Counted from the first letter of the stretch, positions 12,449 to 24,093 are shown. The stretch is DNA of 64,000 nucleotides from Ophiodon elongatus (GCA_016806645.1 JACSYO010000548.1:507001-571000), one strand, 5' to 3'. The notes: generated from the sequence alone by a model not told the origin. Program-made: numbers and translations.

Positions 12449-12560
12449 GCCATTCAGTCCATGATTCTGTCTGTGATTCGCCATTCAGTCCATGATTCTG
12501 TCTGTGATTCGCTATTCAGTCCATGATTCTGTCTGTGATTCGCCATTCAGTCCGAGATTC
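12449..12560. repeat. 31-bp minisatellite, 3.6 copies
   Basis: Units start at 12449, 12480, 12511 and 12542 (partial). Each reads GCCATTCAGTCCATGATTC then TGTCTGTGATTC. Unit 3 has GCT for GCC; otherwise the first three are identical, so the array is young or recently homogenised. The units are directly adjacent with no spacers, so this is not a CRISPR array. Confidence 0.96.
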
Positions 12561-15364
12561 AAGAGACACTTGCCACTGGCTCTATAACATCTTTTCTGTT
12601 GGAAACCCTGCAATATTTCCCATTTGAAGTCTGTATCCAGAGGGAGTGTCCTGGTTTTGTGAGACACATTAAAAAGAGTTCAAAGCCCAGTCCAAGGAGA
12701 GAGTCTGTCAGTAAATAAGCCATGAGATTAACACAGTTTACTTCCCAGTGTATACTATAGACCCTGTGCTCCCAATGAAGACATTCCATGCATAATGCAT
12801 TTCCCAGAGATCCAATAACAATGGAAGTTAAAGTGCACTTTCAATAGATATTGAATGTACAACTGCAGAGTTATGCATTACTCTGTAGTCTATGGTGGAT
12901 TGCGGCCCCGCAGTGGGTAGTGGGATGCATTGAGTGGGGCTTTCTGTCAACTGCAGACTATTTATCACAAACGCATCTTCCCCCTTGCTTTCTACAAATC
13001 AATCTTCAGTTAAGTGCACAAATCTCAGTGGTTATAAAAAAATTATTTATTCAAATTAACAATTTGTATAGCCTACCCGCAACATTGATCACTGACAATA
13101 AATGAAACTACCACACTAAGTAGTTTTCAAATCATATAGTGATAAAAAATTTAAAGAAAGTAGTATTTTGTGAAAAGAAGATCATTACTTCCTTGATCTC
13201 ACATATAAAATCAACCTGCTACCTCAACGGTTTATTTGGCAATGGCCCTATCCAAAGAGCAACCAGCCTCTACTCAATCAACCTCAGAACTGACAATGCT
13301 AACCGCTACTTGATTTCTAACCCAAACTGCTGTGGCAATGTTTACACCAACCATGTTTACATTTTATCATCTCTTTTACGATCACTTAATGTCATTTTGC
13401 TGTCTAGTCCCATTCATTACCCACCTTATAAATGATTCGTACTGATTAATTACATGTTACTATTGCATGCTACTGTGCATAGCTCTCAATCTTTGGAATT
13501 GCATAGTGCAGCATGGTTGTATCATTTGAGAGGGTAATTGTACATTCGGTTATGATGTGCACTTATTACATCAATGGCATTTCTATAATTACAGAGAACC
13601 CTTCTAGTGATTACCGCAATAGTAACTCATGATTTGTCTCGTATGCCATCCTGCTCGTTGGCACACTCATACGGCCCTCCTGGTGAAGAATTGACAAGCC
13701 GTGCATTTTAATTCTTTGAATGTGCAGTGTGTGAGACAGGAGAGCTGCATTGAAGTTTTATTTTTACAGACATGTGTACAGTTGTTAAAGAAACCTCAGT
13801 CAAACCTTAGTGGGAAGAGCCAATGACCTTTTAGGCAGCACATGGCAGCTAGATGACTAATAAAGTAGTAAGGAAAGAGTTCACATTTGTAGAGGCTGTT
13901 GCTATACAATGCAATGCCGACAAGTTAGATATGTCAATCCTAGAACCTGCATCACTTTTAATGAAAGCCCTTTTATATATTTTCAACCCTCATCTTGATG
14001 TGAGCTACAGAGACATTTTAAAGTAGATTACTTCACAAGCATTCAAAATAAAAAAATAAAAAAGGATTGAGGATCATTTGAGCAATAAATGTAATGCTTT
14101 TGGTACCGAATGACAAATCTTTGGTTGATGCAATTTACTGGTTTTGTTGTCTCTCTTATGTTTTTACTTTTTCTTTTTTTTGTACTTGAGTGAAACTTTT
14201 ACACCTTGGAAGTGGAATTCAAAACCTTAATTTGATTATCCTGGCTAAAAAAGAGGTTGAATAAAAATTACAAAAAAAGTTGGGGTTAGGATGAATATTA
14301 TCATACACAAGCATGGAACTTAATTCTTGATTTGTACAGTACGTATAACAAAAATATCTGAACTAGCCCAACTAGCTTTTGACCTTCAATCAGTGAATGT
14401 AAAGGCTGATCACGACCAGTTTATGTATGGGACACACTGAAATACCATAATTTCCTGAGCATAACGGTGGATATTATGTTTGGAATCAGAGTGATCCCCA
14501 TATCTGGAAATACTATTACTAAAACTATTTGACTGTCTCTCTCTTTCACGAGCACAAACAAATATTGTCAACATAGGGATTTCCATTCCCATAGCCTAAA
14601 CAATAAAACGATGGCTAGGCATATTTAATAAGCCTCCAACACTGAGAAAACTCACAGCTTACAGCCATCTGACTCAGCACCAACTAAATAGTGCTGCCTC
14701 TGGATCCTGCAAACTGTTAGTCTCACACTGGGCAACATCTGTCCTCTGCTGCCACACAAAAGTGCCTTCCCTCACATTTATTTTGGTAAAGTAGCAATAT
14801 GACGGCTAGATTATGGACGGATAAACAGACAAGGGAGAACAAGACGACGAGAGTGTCGGATCATCAAAACACGCTGACCATATGCTACAATATGCTAACA
14901 GCGACAGAAAAAAATCTAGAAGATAAAACTTTAATATGCATGACTAAGAGCTTTTAAGCTCAGCTACATTATGTTTAGTAAGCTAAATCATGTTCAGTGA
15001 AGGAAACAACGCTTGATATTGTTGTAAACATAATGCTTTGATCTGAAGCAGCCTGTGATTTGGTCCCTGGTGGCATGAAAGAGACAAAAATTGATGTTTA
15101 ATAAGAAACTATATATGAGTCAGGGCAAGAATATATAATTTACTTCCAAAACAACAGTAAATGACATGGCACAAGGCAGGCAACAGTAAGTCAACATGCT
15201 CAAGTCTGACTGGCTTGAAGACAGTTGAAGACTAAATACACATATATGTAATCAGGCTGTTCTCATCCAGTCTTTGTAGCTATACCGATAAAAAAAATGA
15301 TGCACTGTAATTCGCATAGAGATCACTTAAAGAATCAAATTGCATTTAATCCACGTAATCTAAA
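12561..15364. other. Non-coding DNA with a possible CNE
   Basis: No gene or repeat is recognised. The block 13440-13800 is less repetitive and contains many TAAT/ATTA cores and octamer-like GCATGC/TGCAT strings, so it is a possible conserved non-coding element. The frames at 12559, 12851, 13139 and 14410 are composition-driven. Confidence 0.4.
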
Positions 15365-15535
15365 TACATGTATTTAAAAACACAGAGGAGGTGCCGGTAC
15401 AGGTGATCAGATACAGGAGGATTCAATTAGACAATCACGAAGACAGGAAGTGAAGTGACACGAGGAAACACGAGACAGGGAACCTTCAAAAATAAAACAG
15501 GAAACCCACACTTAACAAAACCCGACACCGTGACA
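15365..15535 (-). mobile_element. Truncated LTR fragment, same family as 18973-19739
   Basis: On the minus strand this begins TGTCACGGTGTCGGGTTTTG and continues with TTAAGTGTGGGTTTCCTG and CTCGTGTTTCCTCGTGTCAC, matching the first 170 bases of the solo LTR at 18973 almost base for base. It breaks off just after a TTTAAATACA TATA-like box. A short deletion (CTCCCCGTCC missing) separates the copies. The pair is in inverted orientation about 3.4 kb apart. No retroviral-type coding region flanks it. Confidence 0.8.
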
Positions 15536-16303
15536 AAATTATCCATATGAGCGTTTTCTGATCTTGCCCCTTCATGGATAAAAGGGGCAATGTGTAATGT
15601 CTGGCCACATGCTCCAAACAAATAATGCTTTATTTACTACAAGCAGATGTTGTATTGCAACAACAGATTATGGAGGAAATTGCTGCTGCAACTTGAAAAT
15701 ACACTTAACTTTTTTAAGAGACAGGGTTGTGGATGAGGGGATGCAAACCACTGTTGGTGGTGTCAAATGCCCTTACTTGTTGGTCACTTAGGTCATTTTA
15801 AATTGTTTTGTTGTGAGAAAACTCCCCGCAAAGTGTTAGTCATTTCATTACTCTCTGATGTTCTATGATGTTCTCTGTGAGAACACCGAAACTGCCTGTC
15901 AACAAGAATGCATCTCTCGTGTTTTTACAAGCCAAACAAAGACAGCTTCACTGCTTTATGTTTAGACAAATAATGTCTTTTGGATTGTTAAATTTTGTCA
16001 AGTTTAGTCGGAAGGAAATGCTCCTCGCATATTTTTTCCCTGAAACAACAAAACTGCTATATTATAAAACAGTCTCATTAATGTAGTGGCTGCGAACTGT
16101 TCCATTTGAGACCTTCTTCTATTCCACTCATTTAAGTGGGAAACTATTTGGTCATATAACGAAGAATTCTGCTTGTAGGGGCCTCTACAGTAGATGATTT
16201 CATTACGTATGCCCACTATGACACTTGCACAGTGCCATGCAGCCAATGGCCCATGACTTGAATGTTCAAAATCAATCTAATTAGTACTTCTGTCCCATAC
16301 CAG
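15536..16303. other. Non-coding DNA, nothing recognised
   Basis: No repeat family or coding exon is recognised. Overlapping frames of 64-80 codons occur on both strands and are taken as chance. Confidence 0.4.
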
Positions 16304-16331
16304 GCTTTTACTGAAGAAAATTAAAGCGAAG
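16304..16331 (+). other. Candidate 28-nt microexon
   Basis: The block is bounded by TTCTGTCCCATACCAG on the left and GAAG followed by GTAAGTCTG on the right, that is, a pyrimidine-rich acceptor and a near-consensus donor. Only one frame is open; it reads LLKKIKAK after one leading base and ends on a codon boundary. A second acceptor-like site lies 194 bases downstream. Short windows with both sites do occur by chance in 64 kb, so this is a prompt for transcript evidence. Confidence 0.2.
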
Positions 16332-16525
16332 GTAAGTCTGTGTTCTTCATATTTTGCATCCATAGGGACCCTTGCAGTTTAGAATGAGTGAATTTCTAGT
16401 CATCTTGACGAATGTTCAGCAGTAGCTGTGAAAATCATTTGCATGTGTGGTCTTTGCTGCTCATGGTGAGGCTGTATTGATTTCTTTTTTCTTCCTCCTG
16501 CTTTTCCCCTCCTGTTTCTGTAGCC

Positions 16526-16632
16526 CTTATGGCCCAGAGAGCTCTGATGGTGCTGATTATCTTGGGGGAGCTTCTGAATCAGCGAGATGCCGTTTCACCC
16601 AAAACCCCGAGCTTAACGAGCCTTCACCTTGA
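16526..16632 (+). other. Candidate terminal exon with strong 3' splice site
   Basis: A long pyrimidine tract (16480-16523, mostly C and T) ends in TTTCTGTAG at 16525, as strong an acceptor as any in the window. Past it, one frame reads PYGPESSDGADYLGGASESA and continues to QNPELNEPSP before TGA at 16630-16632. No donor follows, so it would be a last exon. The 28-nt microexon candidate upstream ends in a phase that would instead lead into a short frame (PLWPREL, stop), so the two do not support each other as coding. The peptide is not recognised. Confidence 0.25.
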
Positions 16633-18967
16633 CTGACCCCGCCTTCACCCCATCGCCACTAGCTTTTATTAGAGTGCACCAGTGCTGCATCCCATGCTAC
16701 TCCGGCGGGCCCACTGTGTATGGTTGTTTTCGTTCCAGTCTCCATAATTAATTGACCTTGATGATCATAGAAATGGATACTAATTGGTCGGTTAGGGATC
16801 TCTTTGACTTCATGTTTTAACATGGGGACGACACGTAACATTTTAAATGATTCAGTCTAAATACTGTGAGTGCCTCTACGACGACTTTTTGCCCTAAGTA
16901 ATCCTAAATATTTATTAGTCCTGAAATATTTAATTCATTATATGTTAGAAATACCTAATTTCTCACTGTTTTGGCTAGAAAAGGAGGGATGGCCATGCCA
17001 ATCACTTTAAAATAATCTCTAACATCTTGCACTGTTTTTTGAAGTATATGAAATATCTGGAAACAAAGACAAAGATTCTTCAGTTATTAGTGTACACTAT
17101 TTTTTAACTTATTAATATATTTTTTTTAGTTTGTTATTTATTCTCCACATACCAGTACTTACTAGGAGTTAGTCATTAAATATGAACGATGTAAATATTT
17201 TCAATCACATTACATTATTGGATATCGAGTTTCCATGCATTAAGATAATGTATGTATTTAAGTAAATCATTTCTTGTAGAAGCTAAAACACACTTGTCCA
17301 TATAGGCTTAATATGCTGGTCCTGGTATACACAGTCTTCTTCTCAGTAACTGCTGACCGACCCACTGACTGTCTTTTAAATAAATCCTTAGATTTACCTC
17401 TGGTGCAACTCTGGGCAATCTCCCCTTCTTTTTGTCCTCCTCTAATTAGTCACATATTATAAATGCAGTGAGAAACAATCTCATTAAGAGGGCCTGACTC
17501 AATTTGCTTGAGAAAAGTTCAGTAATGGAGGTGGGGAGAGGGAGGGTGAAACACAAGGGAGAGGTGAAAAGGCGAGAGGGAGCCGAATCTAAGCCACCTA
17601 TCGCTCCATCTCCAAACCAATTAATGAATCTCGATACGCAGACGCGCAAAGGACCAGCAGGTGTGGGAAGCTGCGACCTGTCATGTTTGTTTTATTGTGC
17701 TTGCCTTTGTGTATGTTGATACCTGCTGCGAGTGGAAACCTATTGAGATTTACCATGCTGCGCTGAGAGTAGCGATTAATCAGCACAAGTCGGACTATAT
17801 GCGTAAGCAGTTCCCTTCCCTGTGAGTGGTGCATTAACAAAACATACTGACAAAGCAAACGTATGGAGATTAAGCCATTTATCTTAAGGCTAATTTGATT
17901 TAATACCTGTAATCGTCTTAAAACACATTCCATTTATCTTTTTTTGTATTCCATTTATTTTTTATAATACCATCATTGACCTAGCATCTTAAAGACATAA
18001 ATACATTTACAGAGCCTTGGTTTTCAAGATTGCAGATGTTTAGAAAAATTCCATCTTCCTTTTTTTTTTACCTGTTCAGTATTTTATTATTTACATTATT
18101 AATTCATATTGCCGTTAATAAAATTATTATGAACATCGTTTGGACCATGTATCCCATTATTAAAGATATATCATACACAGGTTGAAGGTGTGATTAGTCA
18201 GAGGGTACTTTTAAAAAGTGTTGATTTAATGACCCTTCACAACTCTCCGAGACAGCTTTAGTGGTTGTTCGGCGAGTTATATATATATATATATAAATAA
18301 AATGTAATGACCAGGTAAAGGAAAAATGTAAATTACTGTTATCTTAACTGTAAAAGGTACTTGAACTATGCATAACTACAGAAACAGGTCTCAGGGTTAT
18401 CTAATTCAAAAGGACAAAAGGGGATTAGTTTGGTAGACTGGTTACCACTATATTATCAAAGTATTCAAGGCAAGTTATTGAAATAAGTTTAGAGCAGCGA
18501 GAACAAGCTTTATAAATAGACAGAAACATACCCTCATGACTACAATCTCAATTTAGGAACCCTTTAAGAGGCTAATGTTCTTTAATTTACTGTTACATTA
18601 CTGGTAAAAAGTTAATATTGCTGCAAAATGTAAAAGCAATCATTTCTTATTTACACAAAAAACAAAACTGACAGAAACTTAAAGACATGTGATGTCTTAG
18701 CTGCTAAACACATACAACACAATGCTTACCTCTTCAGACAGTTCCATTCTGTACCTTATGGGTGGGACCAGCACATAAAGAACAATCACAAATCATTTAT
18801 TGCACCATCCCACCATATCTTGTCATCTGCATCCCCAGAAGTGGAATCAATACAGAATTTGTTTTTCTTTAACTCCAGCTTTCATTATGACAGTGATTAT
18901 ATATATTTTTTTATATCAAATCAGTCAAAGTAAAAACATCTTTGTAATCATCAGTAAAGAAAGGGTT
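16633..18967. other. Non-coding AT-rich DNA
   Basis: No gene is recognised. A simple (TA)n array of about 18 bases lies at 18278-18295. Frames at 16659, 17446, 17504 and 17598 have no supporting features. Confidence 0.45.
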
Positions 18968-19192
18968 GATTTTGTCACAGTGTCGGATTTTGCTAAGTGT
19001 GGGTTTCCTGTTTTATTTTGAAGGTTCCCTGTCTCGTGTTTCCTCGTGTCACTTCACTTCCTGTCTTCGTGATGGTCTCCCCGTCCTAAATTGAATCCTC
19101 CTGTGTCTGATCGCCTCCACCTCTCCTGTGTATTTAAACCCTGTTTGTCTTGTACCTCCTTTGTCTGTTTTCTTCATCTGTTCTGTTCACCT

Positions 19193-19220
19193 GTTTTGCC
19201 TGTTTGTAAACAGGCAAAAC
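19193..19220. repeat. Near-perfect 28-bp palindrome inside the LTR
   Basis: GTTTTGCCTGTTT, a two-base GT spacer and AAACAGGCAAAAC form 13-bp perfect arms. It lies just downstream of the TATA-like box, within or near the transcribed leader of the LTR, where a hairpin could form in RNA. The truncated copy at 15365 does not reach this far. Confidence 0.85.
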
Positions 19221-19249
19221 AACACTATTTTACCTTCTGTATGAATTCA

Positions 19250-19701
19250 TGGACCATTAATGCACATTACTAACTCTGCTCCATCCCCAAAGTCTTTGTG
19301 CCTTCTCGCCTCGCAGGTTTCTGTGGATCGTGGTTAAATCTGGACCCTGGTCCTACGTCCTGCTGTGGTCCTCCCCGACACCTACTGCTATTATTACATG
19401 AATCATTTCTGTCATGTGAATTGAACGTGTTGTAACTCTGTTATGCTGTTCATTCTGTACACATGACATCTATTTTTGTACTCTGTCCATCCTGGGAGAG
19501 GGATCCTCCTCTGTTGCTCTCCTAAAGGTTTCTTCCATTTTTCTCCCTGTTGAAAGGGTTTTGTTTGGGGGCGTTTTTCCTGAGTCGATGAGAGGTCCTG
19601 GGACAGGATGTCATTGTGTGCAGATTGTAAAGCCCTCTGAGGCAAATTTGTAATTTGTGATTTTGGGCTATAGAAAAAATAAATTTAATTGAATTGAATT
19701 A
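19250..19701 (+). mobile_element. Teleost non-LTR/SINE-like repeat with (AATTG)n tail
   Basis: Recognised phrases are GAATTGAACGTGTTGTAACT, CATCCTGGGAGAGGGATCCT, GGTTTCTTCCATTTTTCTCC, GATTGTAAAGCCCTCTGAGG and GGCAAATTTGTAATTTGTGA, followed by an AATTGAATTGAATT tail. This is a very common fish repeat. The pentanucleotide 3' tail points to retroposition. It sits inside the solo LTR, so it is the younger insertion. The left edge is approximate. A decayed minus-strand fragment of the family lies at 26655-26745. Confidence 0.75.
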
Positions 19702-19739
19702 AACGTTACTTAGTAAAAACCTTGTTTTTGGGCGTGACA

Positions 19740-21433
19740 GATTTTAAGTAAAAATAAGTCGTTGTTTAATAGTGTCAAAAAGGCAACCTTTTTTATCATT
19801 ATGTATTCATTTTACGTATACTGGAATGTCAGTTTGTAAAGTCTGCAAGGTTATTGTCACAATCCATGACGGAAATTGTGTGCAAGTAGTTGCATTTAAA
19901 CTAATTAATTTGGTATTTTTATGAAGAGCATTAATTGAAGTCAAACATGTTTGTTACCATAATCAAAAATGTTCTCTATTACATCTGCAACGCAGATTTC
20001 CAAGTCTTACACAAAGTTTACAGGAAAATGAAGCTAGTTAACATTTGCGTTGACATTTATGTTGACTTGTATAACCTCTGTAGAGTAAACCCAGATGGTA
20101 CAAACTGTTTTAAAAAGGAAACTTCAGTAATGAGTTACCTAAAACCGGCATCTATTGAAATCAAGTACAAGTAGGCTGTTTCACTTGAAATTGAAAGATC
20201 ATATCAAATAAAAAAAGAGTCTATATAGCCTAAAATACATATACTGTGTAATCACTGTTATGCTTACGTGTTGACAAACTGCAAGCATTTTGTTTTCACT
20301 GCCAGATATTTTAACGTTCTTATGTGTTTCCCATATGATACAATACAAGTTTGTTCGGAGTTTATCTTGCATAAAAAAAATTGCACATAGCTCTATCTTT
20401 CTGTAGTTTATTGGTTCACTGTATCATGCAATGTTTATTAAGCTAGACATTTTTTCCCATGCTGAGCATGAACTGGTAAGCTTTATTCATTTTGGCATCT
20501 CGTCCCATTTCTAAGGAAAGAGTCCAAGAAGCAAAAGGGTAATGGATGGACGGTCTGAAGGTCACTGTGCTGCCCACTAATGGGTAAAGCACTCCCCACG
20601 GTGCCACTGAATAAGTCTCTGTTCTGGACAGTGATTTCCCACAATGTAGCAAAATTAGGAGGAATCCAGAGGCAGCCCAGGGGAAAAGAAGCTATAGGTT
20701 GCTTTCCTGGTTTACTATGCATTGTGAAGATTACCACTGAATTTGCCTTAATGCAAGGTCTAGTGGTATACCACGGTGCAGAACATCATGGCATTAGGAA
20801 CCACAGCCTGAACAGAGCTTGTCTTGTATTTATTAAGGCCTCCTATTGAAACCTTTAAAAATCTCCTGCTCCTGTATCAGTTCAACAACAAAACCGAGCA
20901 ATGGAAGGTAAAAAGTGTTCCCAGTGATTACAACGACCAAGGTCAAAGGAGGTTAAAAGGTAAATGGAATACAGGGGGTTTAATCTTCCACACATTGTGG
21001 GTGGTAAATTCAAAATAATTTGCCAGCTAAGTAAACAGCCAAAGGCAATGTTGCACACGCTGCCAAAACATTGTGTCCAAAATCTCGCCAAAATAATTAC
21101 AAAAAGGCAAAGACAGGGAGACAAAGAGACAGGGAAACAAAGAGAGAGGGGTGCATTTACTGATCAAAATGTAGGGAGTAAGCCTGTAAATTGCTGTATT
21201 TGATTGGTGGCTGCTGTTTATTTTTTTAAGTTGAGTCACAGTAGAACTAAAGGAGTCACATACATTGACCATGCAATGCATTCTACTTTCATGAAAGTTA
21301 CACAAAAAATGTCTATTGGTTGTTGAAACCAGCGAAGTGTTCATTAAATTTCCTTTTTTGTTGTCAAGGCAACATCCACCTGTATGGTTTTAAACTCAAT
21401 GACGTTATTGCGATGTACTCTTTGAGACCCCAC
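19740..21433. other. Non-coding DNA, nothing recognised
   Basis: No family or exon is recognised. Bases 20470-20800 are somewhat GC-richer with open frames on both strands of up to 89 codons, but without splice or domain support. A purine-rich patch lies at 21105-21155. Confidence 0.4.
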
Positions 21434-21709
21434 CAGCGTTGGGCAAGTTACTTGAAACTCTCCTCATTTACACATAACATATTACTCATTAGAAAACTAA
21501 TTACAGTACTTATAATACAAAATATTAATTATTCTCTTTACTTTAGGGTCCAATTAGCCAATTCTGAATGTAGCCTTACCAGTCGGTAACATTAGCAAGA
21601 TGGCTAATAAGACACAGTATGTATATGGATGGATGGATACACAAATGAACAAAATAATAGACTATTACTGTAAAAAAACGTAATCACATTACTTTAATGG
21701 CCAACACTG
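21434..21709. mobile_element. hAT-type MITE with 8-bp target duplication
   Basis: The ends are CAGCGTTGGGCAAGTTACTT on the left and, read inward from the right, CAGTGTTGGCCATTAAAGTA: inverted repeats matching at 10 of the first 12 positions. The flanks are GACCCCAC (21426-21433) and GACGCCAC (21710-21717), an 8-bp duplication with one mismatch, as hAT transposase produces. The interior is AT-rich and non-coding, so the 276-bp element is non-autonomous. The CAGTGTTGGGCAAGTTACTT end is familiar from fish hAT elements. Confidence 0.85.
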
Positions 21710-21717
21710 GACGCCAC

Positions 21718-23679
21718 AAAGTTGAAATGAGGAATGGAAATACAAGCTGAATAAAATGTTATTCTTTAACTGCTTTTGCATCATATTTGTATTCCGTGAA
21801 AGCCGCTCAAGAAAACACCAGACAAAAACTGCCCTTTATAATTATTTAATGATTTTTAACTGAAAGTTTGAGCAGCCCTTAGAGGAGTGATGGCACCGTG
21901 CTGGGCCACCACTTTCCTGCCCTCCAGGGTGTTCCCACGCGAGGAGGCCAGACGATTCTTTTCTTTTTTTGCGGGATGCATTGCATGCTCCTATACATAC
22001 ATCCAACTCAAAAAGGCACTTATTGGGGTTGAGGCTTGAGGTGCAGGTGTAATTTGCCATGGTCTACATTTAAATGCCTGTACTTCATTCAGGCGTAAAC
22101 ACTCCATTTTCACACCTTCAATCGCCGGTGCTGGGTAATGATCATTCTTGCCACACTCACACGCCTGCATTCATCATTTGTGAGTGGTGACCTTGTGAAT
22201 ATCTTTGAGCATATTATACAAGTCTGCATCCCCTTTCACAGGCACAGTGGGGTGAGCTGGGTGCATAGCACATAACAGAAAGAACTACTGCATAGTTGTA
22301 TGACCCACTGGCAATAAGGACAGGTGGGGAATACTTGATGGGCGATATTTTGACAGCTGCTGTGACCAAAATCTCAATCTGATCACCAGATTTCATTTAG
22401 CAAAGTCAAATGCAAGTGTCATTCGACAAAAGTGTAGAACTCACTGAATTTTAAAGACATTGTTTGTCAGAGCTGTGTGCATATGTACAAGCAACCTAAA
22501 CACAATTTTTCTCTTGCATTTCCTCGTATCTCACTTCAGTACAAACAGATTTCACGACAGAATCACCGTGTTTGTAGATTTGATGATACTTTGAGGCAGC
22601 AGTACCGTGCCACTCAAGAAACGGTTGAAGGCAGTTCTGGCAGTAGAAAACTGGGTGGGAACAGCTTGTGTTTTGGAGACAGCAAGCAGGAGGGTTAGCA
22701 TAGGAGGAGAGCTCCGGGGTTTGATAAATGAGGCTGCGTGGCGGCTGCAGCACTAAACTGCTTCCCTGCTCAGCTGTGGTGACAATGTGATTAATATTTG
22801 CACGGCATTAAGCTAATTTATCATGGCCACGTGCAAGCCGATGGGAGAATATACTGTCACATGGATGCCTGGTCTAAGAGAGGAGAGTAGGTTTGGCATT
22901 GGTAACCAATTATTTCAAGCCAAAATAAATACAGGCAATTTATATTAGGGTGAGGTGAGTCTGCCAAGTAAGGATTTAAGGAATATGAGAAAAGCTGAGG
23001 GTGAGAAATTGAATATTGCTGAATTTCACCATCAAGTTTGTGCGATAAAGACGTGCCATACAAAACCAGCTCCAATTATAGGCTTACTAGCTATGGAAAG
23101 AGAATAAATTGCACATTTATATTTCAATCATGATCGTTGTGATGGAATTGTAGTATGGTTGTTTCTGCATGTATCAAGTGAGTGGAGTTAGATTTCTATC
23201 AATTTTGATTTGATTTAGATTTCATAGTGGTTTACAGTCTTATTACAGCAACATCGCACAGTACAATAAGTGCTCATTGTTTAGGCTGCATAATTCAGCC
23301 ACTCATATCAACCCTTTGTTACTTCTGCAATACCAAACAGCACACAAGAAAAGTTGTCGTCTAGCTAGTGAAGAAATGTTAGCATCTAGCAGCTAAAGAC
23401 CCAAAATCGTTTTTCCTCAGGAGAAGGATGAGACCAAAAATGAGCTTAAAGCAGAGTGACATTCGAGAGCTTCTGCATGGCTCTCCCTGTTGTGGAGGAG
23501 AGAGGCCTTCTCGCGGGCTGGCCCTCTCTGTGCTCTGAGAACAGAATTTAAGAGCCGAATCCATGGTTCCAGTTATAACAAAAAGGTTTTATATAAAAAA
23601 GTAAAGCAAACATTACAAGTTGAATCACCATAAAATATGCAAATATATTCCATTGAATAGCGTCCTTAATACATCTAAT
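21718..23679. other. Non-coding DNA with CNE-like parts
   Basis: No gene is recognised. Bases 22740-22860 contain TGTGATTAATATTTGCAC and ATTAAGCTAATTTATC in a mixed-composition block and may be a conserved enhancer. Bases 21840-22200 show similar character. Frames at 21842, 22477 and 23379 have no support. Confidence 0.4.
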
Positions 23680-23709
23680 CCAGCAGGCCAGGATAGTCTG
23701 GCCTGCTGG
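23680..23709. repeat. Perfect 12-bp hairpin palindrome
   Basis: CCAGCAGGCCAG, a six-base GATAGT loop, and CTGGCCTGCTGG. The GC-rich arms make a stable stem in an AT-rich neighbourhood. No T-run follows that would mark a pol III terminator, and the stem is too short for a microRNA precursor. Its role is unknown. Confidence 0.9.
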
Positions 23710-23970
23710 ACAGTCAGTCGAAAAAGCCCCCCTCCCTCCTGTATCCCTTCGAAATTGTCCCAAGTTTATATTGCTCTCTGGTCTTTCAACCCCCTCTTGA
23801 CCAAATCTTCCAGTCTTGCCATTGGTCAAGTCCTTGTCAGCGGGCTTTCACACATTCCTTACTGATGTGTGGTGTCTTGTTTAATTCTGCATCTTTTGCG
23901 TGTGGGGATTTCACATACCTGCTTCATGCACTCTTATTCCTCTGAACCGTCACCGTCTGTCTTCTTAATA

Positions 23971-24093
23971 CATTCAAATCATTCTATTTGCTATAATTGC
24001 CTAATACATTCAGAGTTATTCATTTGATATAATTGCATAATACATTCAGTGTTATTCATTTGATATAATTGCATAATACATTCAGTGTTATTA
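23971..24093. repeat. 36-bp minisatellite, 3.4 copies
   Basis: Units start at 23971, 24007, 24043 and 24079 (partial). The consensus is CATTCAGTGTTATTCATTTG then ATATAATTGCATAATA. Unit 1 is diverged; units 2 and 3 differ at one position (CAGAG against CAGTG). It lies about 120 bases upstream of the first exon of the 24.2-25.5 kb gene candidate. Confidence 0.95.

Larger units (their letters stand above)
18973..19739 (+). mobile_element. Solo LTR of an LTR retrotransposon, carrying an insertion
   Basis: The element starts TGTCACAGTGTCGG and ends GGGCGTGACA, so it has the TG...CA ends of an LTR with TGTCAC/GTGACA inverted tips. It is flanked by an exact 5-bp target duplication, GATTT at 18968-18972 and 19740-19744. 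A TATA-like TGTATTTAAACCC lies at 19129-19141. No gag or pol lies beside it, so recombination between two LTRs probably removed the interior. Its length is inflated by a foreign segment (about 19250-19701). The family is probably Ty3/gypsy or ERV-like; I cannot decide which. Confidence 0.8.

Noticed and set aside
12449..12560. CRISPR-like array
   Set aside because: Units are head-to-tail without spacers and the sequence is eukaryotic; it is a minisatellite.
19412..19645. 77-codon minus-strand frame
   Set aside because: Lies wholly within the (AATTG)n-tailed interspersed repeat.
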